The notes below the pieces were generated by a model, which did not search any database, was not told where the DNA came from, and was given only the letters and a program-made list of their open reading frames with translations. The translations under genes were made by a program, and so were the position numbers. DNA of 64,000 nucleotides from Clostridiaceae bacterium (GTDB lineage: Bacteria; Bacillota; Clostridia; Oscillospirales; Butyricicoccaceae): contig QXXE01000006.1 in the NCBI GenBank assembly GCA_009911355.1, positions 1 to 64,000 on the forward strand. The letters run 5' to 3'. This document shows, in pieces, positions 39,855 through 49,235 of this stretch (the first letter of the stretch is position 1; each line of letters begins with the position of its first letter).

Positions 39855-42443
39855 ATGATGGCGGAACTGACCCCGATGATGAAGCAATACTTCGAAATTA
39901 AAAATAAATATAAGGACTATATTTTGTTTTACCGGCTGGGCGATTTCTATGAAATGTTCTTCGAGGACGCAAAGCTTGCATCTCGCGAGCTGGAATTAAC
40001 CCTAACTGGGCGGGACTGCGGACAGCCTGAACGCGCGCCCATGTGCGGCGTGCCGTTCCACAGCTATGAAGGGTACGTGGCGCGGCTGGTGCGCAAGGGC
40101 TACAAGGTTGCAATCTGCGAGCAGATGGAGGATCCCAAAACCGCAAAGGGCTTGGTAAAGCGCGAGATTGCCCGCATGATTACGCCCGGGACACTGATCG
40201 ACGCATCCATGCTGGACGAGCAGCGCAATAATTTCCTTGCCGGCGTGTACAGGGATGGGGAGGAAACCGGGGTCTGTTTTGCCGATATTTCTACGGGCGA
40301 GGTTTTCGCGACTGTTTGTGCCGAACGGCAGGAGCTGCTGTCTGAATTGGGACGGTTCCTTCCGCGTGAGGTGCTGCTGGGTGGAGGGCTGATCACCGAT
40401 CACGACCTTCTGAGCTTTATTACGGAGCGGCTGGAAGGCATCTATTCGCCTTTGCCGGAACACTGCAGCGATGATATGATCGCTGCACAGCTTGCCGCGC
40501 AGTTCCACATCCATGATTTTGCGGCAGCTGGCTTGGACGGAAACGTTTCCCTCTTGCGCTGTATCAGCGGGCTGCTGCAATATCTCGAAGAAACCCAAAA
40601 AACCAGCCTGCCATGCCTGGGCAAGCTTGAGATCTACCAGCAGGACGAATATATGGAACTCGACCTGAACGCGCGGCGTAATTTGGAGCTGTGCGAAACT
40701 ATGCGCAATAAAGAGAAGCGCGGCTCGCTGCTTTGGGTGGTCGACCGGACAAAAACCGCGATGGGGTCCCGGCTGATTCGCCAATGGCTGGAAAAGCCGC
40801 TGCTGAACCCGCTGCACATCAAAAAACGTCAGGCGGCGGTTGGGGAGCTCTCAAAAGATATTATGGTGCGTACAGAACTGGGTGACGTACTGAAAAAAGT
40901 ATTTGATATGGAGCGTCTGATCAGCCGCATCGTCTACGGGACGGCGAACTGCCGCGACCTGCGGGCGCTGCACGCTGCGATGGAATGCCTGCCGGGGCTG
41001 CACAAAGCGGCAGGCGGGCTGACCGCTCCTCTGCTGAAAGAGCTTGACGGCAGGGTGGATCTGCTCGCCGATGTGCGCGAGGCAATCGACCGTGCGATTG
41101 TGGAAGAGCCCCCGGTCAGCGCGCGTGAGGGCGGCATGATCCGTCCGGGCTATCATGCGGAGATCGATGAGCTGCGCAGCCTGTCATCTGGCGGGAAGGG
41201 TAAAATTGTTGAGATTGAGCAGCGTGAGCGGGAGCGGACAGGCATTAAAAACCTGAAAATCGGCTATAACCGCGTATTCGGCTATTACATAGAGGTGACC
41301 AAATCATTTCTATCCCAGGTGCCGGGCAATTACATCCGCAAGCAGACGCTTGCCAATGCAGAACGGTATATTACAGAGGAGCTTAAAAGCTATGAAAGCA
41401 CTGTGCTCGGTGCGCAGGAACGGCTGACCGCCCTGGAATATGAATTGTTTACGGAAGTCCGAAACCGGGTGGCCGCAGAGGTACACCGCATCCAGCGCAC
41501 CGCACAGGCCGTTGCGAACCTTGACGTACTTTGTTCGCTGGCGGAATTGGCCGCAGAGCAGAATTATGTCTGTCCGGAAGTCGATTTTTCTGGGGTCATT
41601 GAGATTAAAGACGGCCGCCATCCGGTGGTAGAGCGGATGCTGGAGGGGAGCTTGTTTATCCCGAACGACACCCGTCTTGACAGCCGGGATAACCGGGTTG
41701 CCATTATCACAGGCCCGAACATGGCTGGTAAATCGACCTACATGCGGCAGGTTGCAATTATTACGATCCTTGCGCAGATGGGTTCTTTTGTACCGGCCGC
41801 GTCAGCGCGGATCGGCGTGGTTGACCGGGTCTTTACCCGTGTCGGCGCGTCGGATGACCTTGCAAGCGGGCAGTCCACCTTTATGGTTGAAATGAGCGAA
41901 GTGGCGGATATCCTGCGCTTTGCGACGAAAAACAGCCTGTTGATCCTGGACGAGATCGGACGCGGAACTTCCACATATGATGGCATGAGCATCGCACGGG
42001 CAGTTTTGGAATATGCCGCCGATAAGCGGAAAATCGGCGCACGGACGTTATTCGCCACACATTACCATGAACTGACCGCATTGGAGCATCTGGTCGACGG
42101 CGTTAAAAATTACAATATCGCAGTTAAAAAGCGCGGTGACGATATTACCTTCCTGCGGCGTATCGTGCCTGGCGGCGCGGATGAAAGCTTTGGCATCGAG
42201 GTTGCTAAGCTTGCAGGCGTACCGAATGCGGTCATTAAACGCGCGAAAGCCGTACTGAAGGACTTGGAAAGCAATATGCCGCGTATTGAAGTGCGTGACG
42301 TTGCGCGTGAGGAAGAGCCCCAGATCTCTATGCTCGATTTGGGTTCCGGCATGGTTGCCGATAAGCTGCGTGCTATGCAGGTGGAAACCATGACGCCAAT
42401 TGAAGCGATGAACGCGCTTTATGAACTGAAAAAAATGGTATAA
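39855..42443 (+). CDS. mutS: DNA mismatch repair protein MutS
   Basis: 862-residue mismatch-recognition ATPase. Phe and Glu of the mismatch-reading GDFYEMFFEDAK are near residues 35-37; the connector, lever and clamp regions follow; the P-loop TGPNMAGKST is near 618, then STFMVEMSE and the DEIGRGTSTYDG Walker B/signature. The C-terminal MutL-binding region is standard. The start is ATG 39855 or 39858 (two tandem ATG); both give MAELTPMMKQYFEIK. It is followed by a SUKH-like gene 24 nt later and then mutL. Confidence 0.97.
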   Translation: MMAELTPMMKQYFEIKNKYKDYILFYRLGDFYEMFFEDAKLASRELELTLTGRDCGQPERAPMCGVPFHSYEGYVARLVRKGYKVAICEQMEDPKTAKGLVKREIARMITPGTLIDASMLDEQRNNFLAGVYRDGEETGVCFADISTGEVFATVCAERQELLSELGRFLPREVLLGGGLITDHDLLSFITERLEGIYSPLPEHCSDDMIAAQLAAQFHIHDFAAAGLDGNVSLLRCISGLLQYLEETQKTSLPCLGKLEIYQQDEYMELDLNARRNLELCETMRNKEKRGSLLWVVDRTKTAMGSRLIRQWLEKPLLNPLHIKKRQAAVGELSKDIMVRTELGDVLKKVFDMERLISRIVYGTANCRDLRALHAAMECLPGLHKAAGGLTAPLLKELDGRVDLLADVREAIDRAIVEEPPVSAREGGMIRPGYHAEIDELRSLSSGGKGKIVEIEQRERERTGIKNLKIGYNRVFGYYIEVTKSFLSQVPGNYIRKQTLANAERYITEELKSYESTVLGAQERLTALEYELFTEVRNRVAAEVHRIQRTAQAVANLDVLCSLAELAAEQNYVCPEVDFSGVIEIKDGRHPVVERMLEGSLFIPNDTRLDSRDNRVAIITGPNMAGKSTYMRQVAIITILAQMGSFVPAASARIGVVDRVFTRVGASDDLASGQSTFMVEMSEVADILRFATKNSLLILDEIGRGTSTYDGMSIARAVLEYAADKRKIGARTLFATHYHELTALEHLVDGVKNYNIAVKKRGDDITFLRRIVPGGADESFGIEVAKLAGVPNAVIKRAKAVLKDLESNMPRIEVRDVAREEEPQISMLDLGSGMVADKLRAMQVETMTPIEAMNALYELKKMV

Positions 42444-42466
42444 TCTTTCTATGAGGGGCGTGCCAG

Positions 42467-43033
42467 ATGGCTCTGGATCAATTGGTGATTTTAAGCAATT
42501 TTCAGGCTTCGCTGATCCCATTTTCCGAGGAACAGCTTGCACCGCTTGGACTCCCGCAGGATGTTTTTGCGTTCCTGACCCAAACGGGGTTGCCAACGCA
42601 TTCTTTCTATGAGCTAGGGCCAAATGCACCTGTGAGATTCCTGAAAAAGCCGGAAATTAAAACTTATTTCCACTTCCGTGGAGACTATCTGCATTTCGCG
42701 GATATGGACGTGATGGGGGAGCTTGCCGTTGATATCTACTCAAAAAAGCACGAAAGCACGCAGTTTATTGATGAACGGACCGCGCCATCCCATGTAAATT
42801 CCAGCATCGGCCAATTTATCGAATGCTTTGGCGCGTGGCAGGCGCTGTACCCACAATATCAGGATGCGGTACGGCAGGCAATCTTTGATGACCTGTTTTG
42901 CCTGTTTGACCATCCGGAAATTTACGGCCCGCACTTGGGACGGCTGGAAAGCCGTTTGCGGGAAATCGACCCGGATGCGCTGAAATGGCGCAAATTTTTC
43001 TGGCGGCGCATGTGCGAGCCCGATGTCTTTTAA
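42467..43033 (+). CDS. SUKH-4-like protein between mutS and mutL
   Basis: 188-residue paralogue of the protein at 28016-28570. Shared features: a LPxxVFxxLxQTGLP N-terminal stretch, the HVNSSIGQFIECFGAW signature near residue 108, and a C terminus reading REIDPDALKWRKFF and ending MCEPDVF versus CCEPDIV. The two must have a common origin. It is inserted in the mutS-mutL interval 24 nt after mutS and 29 nt before mutL on the same strand, without a terminator, so it would be co-transcribed with mismatch-repair genes. Its function is unknown, presumably immunity-like. Confidence 0.8.
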   Translation: MALDQLVILSNFQASLIPFSEEQLAPLGLPQDVFAFLTQTGLPTHSFYELGPNAPVRFLKKPEIKTYFHFRGDYLHFADMDVMGELAVDIYSKKHESTQFIDERTAPSHVNSSIGQFIECFGAWQALYPQYQDAVRQAIFDDLFCLFDHPEIYGPHLGRLESRLREIDPDALKWRKFFWRRMCEPDVF

Positions 43034-43062
43034 ATCAAACCTTGCGGAAAGGAGGATTCTTT

Positions 43063-45051
43063 ATGGCAGTCATTCAAGAGCTTTCCCCACATATGGCAAA
43101 CCTGATTGCGGCAGGGGAGGTTGTGGAACGCCCGTCTTCGGTTGCAAAAGAGCTGATAGAAAACGCAATCGACGCGGGAGCATCCCGCATTACAGTAGAA
43201 ATTGAAAATGGCGGCATATCCTACCTCCGGATCGCAGACAACGGCTGCGGGATGGCGCCTGAAGATGCTGTCACCGCGTTTAAACGCCATGCAACCAGCA
43301 AACTGCGCACAGAAAGCGACCTTTCGGCAATTGGTACACTGGGTTTCCGAGGGGAGGCCCTTGCGGCAATTGCAGCTGTGTCCCAGATCGACCTGTTCAC
43401 CAAGCAGGAGGGGACGCTTGCAGGGGTACACCTGCATCTTGATGCGGGGCATGTCACTGAGCATGAAGAAGCCGGCTGCCCGGACGGTACAACCATCATT
43501 ATCCGGAACTTGTTTTTTAACACACCGGCGCGGATGAAATTCCTGAAAAAAGATTTTACAGAAGCAGGGTATATCCTTTCGGTCGTGCAGAACGCGGCGC
43601 TTTCCCATCCGGAAATCGCGTTTATGCTGATCCGGGACGGTAAGCAAACTTTTTCTGCCTCGGGCGACGGGCAGCTGAAAACACCGGTTTTCAGTGTCTT
43701 TGGACGTGAAATCGTTGGAAATATGTTGGAGGTGCCGCTGTTTGAACGGGAACAGCTTTCCGCCTGGGGATATCTCACAAAACCGCACTGCGCCCGGCCC
43801 AACCGCACAATGCAGCACTTTTTCGTAAATGGGCGTTATGTTAAGAGCCGTCTGATGCAGGCGGCACTGGAAGAAGCGTATAAAAACGCCATTATTACAG
43901 GGAAATACCCAAGCTGTGCTATCTTCTTGCGCATCCCGTTTTCCCTGGTGGATGTCAACGTTCATCCGGCGAAAACCGAAGTCAAGTTTGCGATGGAAAA
44001 ACCGGTGTTTGAAACGGTTTACATTGCCTGTAAAAATGCGCTGGAAGCAGGGGATAATATCCCCTTGCTCCAGGCTAAGCCGCAGCCGTCACCACGTGAG
44101 GACAACCTGACAAACCGGCAGCAGGAGCTAGCCGTACTGCGCGCTGAACCGCCGCCAATCGAGCAATTGTTCGTCCCAAAGCAGGAACCTCCCGCACCGC
44201 ACTTTGCAGCAGAACAGCCTGCGGTACCCCAAAGGCCGGGGTATCAGCCGCTGATCGACTGTGACGATGATGATTTGGGGCTGGAACTGTGCGCCCCGCC
44301 GCTTCCGGTCCGTCCACAGGGTGTACCGGCCCCCGAACGCAAAGGGAATTTCCCTGTGGTGGAGGTGCAGGACACCTATTACGAACAACCTGCGCAGTTT
44401 GATGCTCCTGCTGCATTGGCGGCTGCGGAAACCGAGGACCCGCCGCCGGAAGCGGATGGCCCGCCCGAACCGTCCATTTTTCACGGCGGCGCGCGCGTGC
44501 TGGGCGAGTGCTTCCATACTTATATTGTCGCGGAAGAAGGGGACGGTCTGGTCCTGATTGACAAGCATGCAGCCCATGAGCGCATGATTTTTAACCGCCT
44601 GCGTGCTTCTGCGGAAATCCCATCCCAAACACTGGTTGCCCCTGCGGTTGCAGAATTGCCTGCACCGCTTGCCGCTGCGCTTACGGAGGGTCTTATGCAA
44701 GTCCGGGCGATTGGCTTTGATCTGGAGCCCTTTGGCGCGGGGAGTTTTGCGGTACGCGCTGTCCCGGCGTATCTCGAAGCAGGGGATATCACCCCAGTGC
44801 TTACAGAAATAGCTGATAAGCTGGCTTCCAACCGTGCCCCGGAACCGGACCAGCTTGACGACCTGATTCATACGGTATCCTGCAAGGCGGCAATTAAGGC
44901 GGGATGGGTCACCGGGCACGAGGAATTGCAGAGCCTATGCGAGCGGGTGCTGTCCGATCCGGAGATACGCGCCTGTCCGCACGGCAGGCCGACCGTTGTG
45001 CGGCTGACCAAATACGAAATCGACAAGCTGTTCAAACGGGTCAATCAATAA
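43063..45051 (+). CDS. mutL: DNA mismatch repair protein MutL
   Basis: 662-residue GHL ATPase. ATP-binding motifs ENAIDAGAS near residue 33 and DNGCGM near 60, and GFRGEAL near 94, are intact. A long Pro/Glu-rich linker (about residues 345-480) precedes the C-terminal endonuclease domain. Its DQHAX2EX4E motif reads DKHAAHERMIFN: Asp, His and the first Glu are present but the last Glu is Asn. SCKAAIKAGW and CPHGRPT, the other endonuclease motifs, are intact. ATG 43063 follows AAAGGAGG. Confidence 0.96.
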   Translation: MAVIQELSPHMANLIAAGEVVERPSSVAKELIENAIDAGASRITVEIENGGISYLRIADNGCGMAPEDAVTAFKRHATSKLRTESDLSAIGTLGFRGEALAAIAAVSQIDLFTKQEGTLAGVHLHLDAGHVTEHEEAGCPDGTTIIIRNLFFNTPARMKFLKKDFTEAGYILSVVQNAALSHPEIAFMLIRDGKQTFSASGDGQLKTPVFSVFGREIVGNMLEVPLFEREQLSAWGYLTKPHCARPNRTMQHFFVNGRYVKSRLMQAALEEAYKNAIITGKYPSCAIFLRIPFSLVDVNVHPAKTEVKFAMEKPVFETVYIACKNALEAGDNIPLLQAKPQPSPREDNLTNRQQELAVLRAEPPPIEQLFVPKQEPPAPHFAAEQPAVPQRPGYQPLIDCDDDDLGLELCAPPLPVRPQGVPAPERKGNFPVVEVQDTYYEQPAQFDAPAALAAAETEDPPPEADGPPEPSIFHGGARVLGECFHTYIVAEEGDGLVLIDKHAAHERMIFNRLRASAEIPSQTLVAPAVAELPAPLAAALTEGLMQVRAIGFDLEPFGAGSFAVRAVPAYLEAGDITPVLTEIADKLASNRAPEPDQLDDLIHTVSCKAAIKAGWVTGHEELQSLCERVLSDPEIRACPHGRPTVVRLTKYEIDKLFKRVNQ

Positions 45052-45062
45052 GGGGGTGTGCA

Positions 45063-46001
45063 ATGGAAAACCAACTGATTTGCATTTGCGGTCCTACAGC
45101 AAGTGGCAAGACCGCATTGTCGACTGCACTTGCAAAGGAACGTGGGACAGAAGTGATCTCTGCCGATTCCATGCAGCTTTACCGTGGAATGGACATTGGC
45201 ACCGCCAAGCCGACCGAAGCGGAAAAGCAGGGAATCCCGCATCATTTGCTGGACATCCGAGACCCTGGAGAACCGTTTTCCGTTGCACAGTATGTGTCGC
45301 TTGCCGATGCCTGTGCGCAGGAACTGCTTGAAGAAGGGAAAATCCCGATTGTCGCAGGCGGGACCGGGCTTTATATGGACGCACTGATCGAATGCAGTGA
45401 CTTCCCAGGAAACGAAACCGACCATACGCTGCGCGAACGGTTCCAGCGCATGGCACAGGAGCAGGGGAACGAGGCGGTCCATGAAGCCCTGCGGGCGGTT
45501 GACCCGGAAGGCGCGGAGCGGCTGCATCCAAACAACCTGAAACGGGTCATCCGTGCGCTTGAGGTTTATTATCAAACCGGTATGACCTTAGGGGAGCTGA
45601 ACGCGCGGAACAAACGCCCGGAACCCAAATATCAGGCATACAAGATCGGCATATGCCCTGCGTCACGGGAAGCGCTTTACCGCCGTATTGACCGCCGCGT
45701 AGAAGGGATGCTGCGCGAGGGCCTGCTGGATGAGTGTATGCAGCTGCTCGAAGCAGGGAAACTGACCGGTACGGCAGCGCAGGCCATTGGCTACAAAGAG
45801 CTCATCCCCTGCATAGAGGGGCGGGAAAGCCTGGAAAGCTGCATGGAAAAGCTCAAGCAGCATACCCGCAACTATGCAAAACGCCAGCTGACCTGGCTTG
45901 CCCGCGATCCGGGCATCCATTGGCTGCGGTATGAAGAAGATACACAACTTGCGCTGCTACTTCAGGATTCGACAGCATTCCTCAGGTCATGCGGTGTATG
46001 A
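45063..46001 (+). CDS. miaA: tRNA dimethylallyltransferase
   Basis: 312-residue enzyme transferring a dimethylallyl group to A37 of tRNA, the substrate made for MiaB. P-loop GPTASGKTALS near residue 10, DSMQLYRGMDIGTAKPT near 36, and VAGGTGLYMDALI near 98 are the family signatures. ATG 45063 has GGGGGTG upstream. It lies 11 nt after mutL and 38 nt before hfq, the conserved mutL-miaA-hfq order. Confidence 0.96.
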   Translation: MENQLICICGPTASGKTALSTALAKERGTEVISADSMQLYRGMDIGTAKPTEAEKQGIPHHLLDIRDPGEPFSVAQYVSLADACAQELLEEGKIPIVAGGTGLYMDALIECSDFPGNETDHTLRERFQRMAQEQGNEAVHEALRAVDPEGAERLHPNNLKRVIRALEVYYQTGMTLGELNARNKRPEPKYQAYKIGICPASREALYRRIDRRVEGMLREGLLDECMQLLEAGKLTGTAAQAIGYKELIPCIEGRESLESCMEKLKQHTRNYAKRQLTWLARDPGIHWLRYEEDTQLALLLQDSTAFLRSCGV

Positions 46002-46039
46002 TAGATCCATAAATTGGAATTTTATGGAGGGATAATCAG

Positions 46040-46285
46040 ATGAAAAACGAAATTAACTTACAAGACGGTTTCCTGAATGTTGTCCGGCAGCAAGGGATCC
46101 TAGTTACGATCTTTCTTACAAATGGGTTCCAGATGCGCGGGACGGTGCGCGGATTTGACAGCTTTGTGGTAATTATGGACTGTGACGGCTATCAAAAAAT
46201 GATTTATAAGCATGCAATCTCTACGATCGTCCCACAAAGCCGGGTGGAATTTTACCAGAAGCGGGAGCCGCGCAGCAGCTTATAA
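46040..46285 (+). CDS. hfq: RNA chaperone Hfq
   Basis: 81-residue Sm-like hexameric RNA chaperone. Sm1 ([28 protein letters not shown]) and Sm2 ([10 protein letters not shown]) are complete, including Q and F residues of the U-binding pocket region. The basic C-terminal tail is short, as in Firmicutes. TGGAGGG precedes the ATG. Its presence makes Hfq-dependent action of the predicted RNA at 14.1 kb possible, though Hfq is often dispensable for sRNA in Firmicutes. Confidence 0.95.
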   Translation: MKNEINLQDGFLNVVRQQGILVTIFLTNGFQMRGTVRGFDSFVVIMDCDGYQKMIYKHAISTIVPQSRVEFYQKREPRSSL

Positions 46286-46312
46286 GCTGCATGGTGACAG
46301 CAAGGTGGAGCT

Positions 46313-47611
46313 ATGGAACGGGAAAAAAAGAAAATCAAGCTGTACCGGCGCAGACGCAACAGCAATACAGTCGTTGTGCTGGTCGGCGCGGTCGCATTGC
46401 TGTACATCATTGCGCAGACAATTTATGCGTTCAGCAACCATTATGTGACGGTCTCAGCAACGCGCGTGACCGTCGAGGACAGCATTGAGTGCACGGGCAT
46501 TTTCATCCGGGACGAACTGCTTGCCGATCAGGTGACGAGCCAAACCGTCAAGCACCTTGTATCGACTGGGGAACGGGTCAAGAAGCAGTCGCAGCTCGCT
46601 GTTGTATATGCGGGCGAAAGCGCGCTGGAGACCAGCCAGGAGCTCGAACAGCTAGAGGAAGAGGTCGCGCTCCTTCGGGCGGCGCTGCGATCAGCAGGCG
46701 ATTTTTCGGATACCGCCCGCCTTGATCAGCAGCTGACCACAACCATGCGCACCCTGAGCGCGCAGGTGCGGGACGGCATCGTTACAGATGCGCGGGATAC
46801 CGCGGACAGCCTGCGGGAGCAGTCGCTGCGGCGCGCGGCAGGATCGCTTGAAACCGAAGCGCTACGCGCGGAGCTTGAAGCGCTGGAACGGCGCAGGGAT
46901 TCCCTGAGCAGCCAGGTCAGCGGCCAGACCCGCTCCATTTTATCCCCTGCAACGGGATATTTCTCCGAAACGATTGACGGCTATGAAGGGATTCTGACCA
47001 AGGAGCTGCTGGAAACCCTGTCTTATGAAGAGCTGGTTGAAATTATGGAAGCGGACAGGCCCGCCGCTGCACAGGAACAGGCGCTGGGCAAAATTGTACG
47101 TGGGTTTTCCTGGTATTTTGCAGTCCCGCTTGAGATGGCCGACGCACGGCGGGTGCGGGCGGGAAGCCGGGTGAAAGTCAGGTTCTCCCAGACTGGGGAA
47201 GCAGTCGATGCGTCCGTATACGCCATCCGCAAGTCCGATGATGAAGAACATGCGTTGGTGATCCTGTCTGGGGACCGCTTTTCCGCGAGTATTGTCTCGC
47301 TGCGCGAGCAGGAGATAGACCTCATATTGGGGACTTATACCGGTCTCAAGGTTCCCAAAGAGGCTGTGCGTGTCAGCACCGAGACCCAAACCGCGGAGGA
47401 TGGGACCGAAACGGTCACTTCCAAGATCGGTGTTTATATCATGAGCGGCTCGTTCGCGCGTTTTAAGGAAATCAGCCAGATTTACGAAGCGGATACCTAC
47501 TACGTGGTGCGGCAGGAAGTCAACACGGTAGGGGCAAACAACGCGCTTGTCATGCAGGATTTAATCATTGTGCAGGGCAAAGAAATTGAGGATAGGAAGG
47601 TGCTGAAATGA
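46313..47611 (+). CDS. HlyD-like membrane protein in the division cluster
   Basis: 432-residue protein: basic N terminus (KKKIKLYRRRRN), one membrane helix (VVVLVGAVALLYIIAQTIYA), an extracytoplasmic biotinyl/lipoyl-like HlyD core (CTGIFIRDELL, STGERVKKQSQLAVVYAGES) with a central Glu/Leu coiled coil, and a beta-rich C-terminal part. It is HlyD-like but without an ABC transporter partner. The position directly before yggS-sepF is seen in many Clostridia and suggests a wall or division-related role (inference). GGTGGAG precedes the ATG. Confidence 0.8.
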   Translation: MEREKKKIKLYRRRRNSNTVVVLVGAVALLYIIAQTIYAFSNHYVTVSATRVTVEDSIECTGIFIRDELLADQVTSQTVKHLVSTGERVKKQSQLAVVYAGESALETSQELEQLEEEVALLRAALRSAGDFSDTARLDQQLTTTMRTLSAQVRDGIVTDARDTADSLREQSLRRAAGSLETEALRAELEALERRRDSLSSQVSGQTRSILSPATGYFSETIDGYEGILTKELLETLSYEELVEIMEADRPAAAQEQALGKIVRGFSWYFAVPLEMADARRVRAGSRVKVRFSQTGEAVDASVYAIRKSDDEEHALVILSGDRFSASIVSLREQEIDLILGTYTGLKVPKEAVRVSTETQTAEDGTETVTSKIGVYIMSGSFARFKEISQIYEADTYYVVRQEVNTVGANNALVMQDLIIVQGKEIEDRKVLK

Positions 47612-48345
47612 TGACGGGACAGGAACAGGCGCTTCTTCGGGACAATATCGCCCATGTGAAGGCGCGCGCAGCGGAAGCGGCTGTCCGTGCGGGGCGCAGG
47701 CCGGAGGAAATTACTTTGGTTGCCGCAACCAAAATGAACAGCGCCGAGCGGGTGCGCTTTGCGGTCGAAAACGGCATTACAGTCTGCGGAGAGAACCGTG
47801 TGCAGGAGCTCATGGAGAAATATGAGCAGTCAGCCTATGGCGATGCGGACCTTCAGTTTATCGGGACGCTGCAAACCAACAAGGTCAAATACCTGATCGG
47901 GAAGGTAAGCCTCATACAGTCCGTAGGCTCGCTGCGGCTCGCGCAGGCGATCAATAAAGAGGCTGCCAAGCGCGGTATCCGGCAAAATGTCCTCTTGGAA
48001 GTAAATATTGGGAAAGAGTCAGCGAAAAGCGGTTTTTTGCCTGAAGAGCTGCTGGAAGCGCTGGAAAAAATGCCCGGATTTGGGAATTTATCGGTGCGCG
48101 GGCTGATGGCAATCCCGCCTGTAGCACCGCACAAGGGGAATAATTTGTATTATTTTCACGAAATGCACCAACTATTTATTGACATATCGACAAAAAAATA
48201 CGATAATGTATGTATGGCTTGTTTGTCGATGGGTATGACAAACGACTTTGAAGACGCTATTTCCTGCGGCTCCACCATGATCCGTGTGGGCACTGCTATT
48301 TTCGGTGCCCGTGATTATGGGAAGCCGGTGCAGGGAATAGTTTGA
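47608..48345 (+). CDS. YggS-family PLP homeostasis protein
   Basis: 245-residue alanine-racemase-fold protein. The PLP lysine is in TLVAATKMNSAERVR near residue 36, followed by GENRVQELMEKYE and HFIGTLQTNKVKYL-like FIGTLQTNK; SMGMTNDFEDAISCGSTMIRVG near the C terminus is diagnostic. YggS/YlmE proteins buffer PLP and affect amino-acid and keto-acid balance. It overlaps the stop of the HlyD-like gene by 4 nt and precedes sepF, as in Bacillus (ylmE-sepF). Confidence 0.94.
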   Translation: MMTGQEQALLRDNIAHVKARAAEAAVRAGRRPEEITLVAATKMNSAERVRFAVENGITVCGENRVQELMEKYEQSAYGDADLQFIGTLQTNKVKYLIGKVSLIQSVGSLRLAQAINKEAAKRGIRQNVLLEVNIGKESAKSGFLPEELLEALEKMPGFGNLSVRGLMAIPPVAPHKGNNLYYFHEMHQLFIDISTKKYDNVCMACLSMGMTNDFEDAISCGSTMIRVGTAIFGARDYGKPVQGIV

Positions 48346-48371
48346 TCAGATTGTAAGGAGGACACGGTTTT

Positions 48372-48833
48372 ATGGGTTCGTTTAAGAACTTTCTCGACTG
48401 GGTAAAGGGTGAAGATGTAGAGGACGATTACGAAGAGTTTGTCCCCAAGCAGCCGCGGAAAGAAGCACCCCAGGCGCCCAGCATGGAGGAATCGCTATCC
48501 TATACGGCCGACGTTTCGCCGCGCAGAAGCAACAAAGTGGTTAACATCAATGCGACGACTCAGCTCGCGGTCGTGCTCGTCAAGCCGGACCGCTTCGAAA
48601 ATGCTGCGGAGATCGCTGACCATCTCAAGGACAAGCGCACGGTCGTACTCAACCTCGAATCGACCAACAAGGATGTTGCACGTCGGCTGATCGACTTCCT
48701 TTCTGGCGTTGCGTACGCCAATGAAGGAAAAATCAAAAAGGTTGCAAACAGCACGTATATTATTACGCCCTATAATGTGGATATCCTGGGCGACTTGATC
48801 GACGAGCTGGAAAGCAACGGCGTTTATCTGTAA
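48372..48833 (+). CDS. sepF: Cell division protein SepF
   Basis: 153-residue SepF: N-terminal amphipathic membrane-targeting helix (MGSFKNFLDWVKG), an acidic linker, then the SepF core with KVVNINATTQLAVVLVKPDRFEN, KRTVVLNLEST and FLSGVAYANEGKIKKVANST. SepF polymerises and tethers FtsZ to the membrane. GTAAGGAGG precedes the ATG. It is followed after 4 nt by yggT. Confidence 0.95.
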   Translation: MGSFKNFLDWVKGEDVEDDYEEFVPKQPRKEAPQAPSMEESLSYTADVSPRRSNKVVNINATTQLAVVLVKPDRFENAAEIADHLKDKRTVVLNLESTNKDVARRLIDFLSGVAYANEGKIKKVANSTYIITPYNVDILGDLIDELESNGVYL

Positions 48834-48837
48834 GCGT

Positions 48838-49107
48838 ATGGGACTGATGTACCAAATCGTGGTCACACTGCTGTCGTTCCTTGAGTTTGCGATGTTCGCA
48901 CGGGCGATCCTGTCCTGGTTCCCGCAGGGAAGGGATTCCAGGCTGAATGAAATGCTCTACTTTGTGACCGAACCGATCATCATGCCTTTCCGTAAGCTGA
49001 CCGAGCCTTTCCAGCGCGGCAACATGATCCCGATTGATTTTGCATTCCTGCTTGCGTTTATCATGCTCGGCGTGCTGCGCCAGCTGCTGGCCTATGGCCT
49101 GTACTGA
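48838..49107 (+). CDS. YggT-family membrane protein
   Basis: 89-residue protein with two membrane segments (VVTLLSFLEFAMFARAILSWF and FAFLLAFIMLGVLRQLL) and the central RLNEMLYFVTEPIIMPFRKL loop typical of YggT/YlmG. In plants and bacteria the family influences nucleoid or plastid distribution. It lies between sepF and divIVA, the normal order. No strong ribosome binding site is visible, fitting coupling to sepF 4 nt upstream. Confidence 0.9.
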   Translation: MGLMYQIVVTLLSFLEFAMFARAILSWFPQGRDSRLNEMLYFVTEPIIMPFRKLTEPFQRGNMIPIDFAFLLAFIMLGVLRQLLAYGLY

Positions 49108-49235
49108 CCTGCCCGTGCTGCGGCTTTGCGGTACAGACGGCAGCATAGCCATGCAGGCATTTGTGGCTGGGGGCGTCCCTCCGGCCATTTTACCATATGA
49201 TACCTTGTGTGATGTTTGGGAGGATTGATAAGGAT

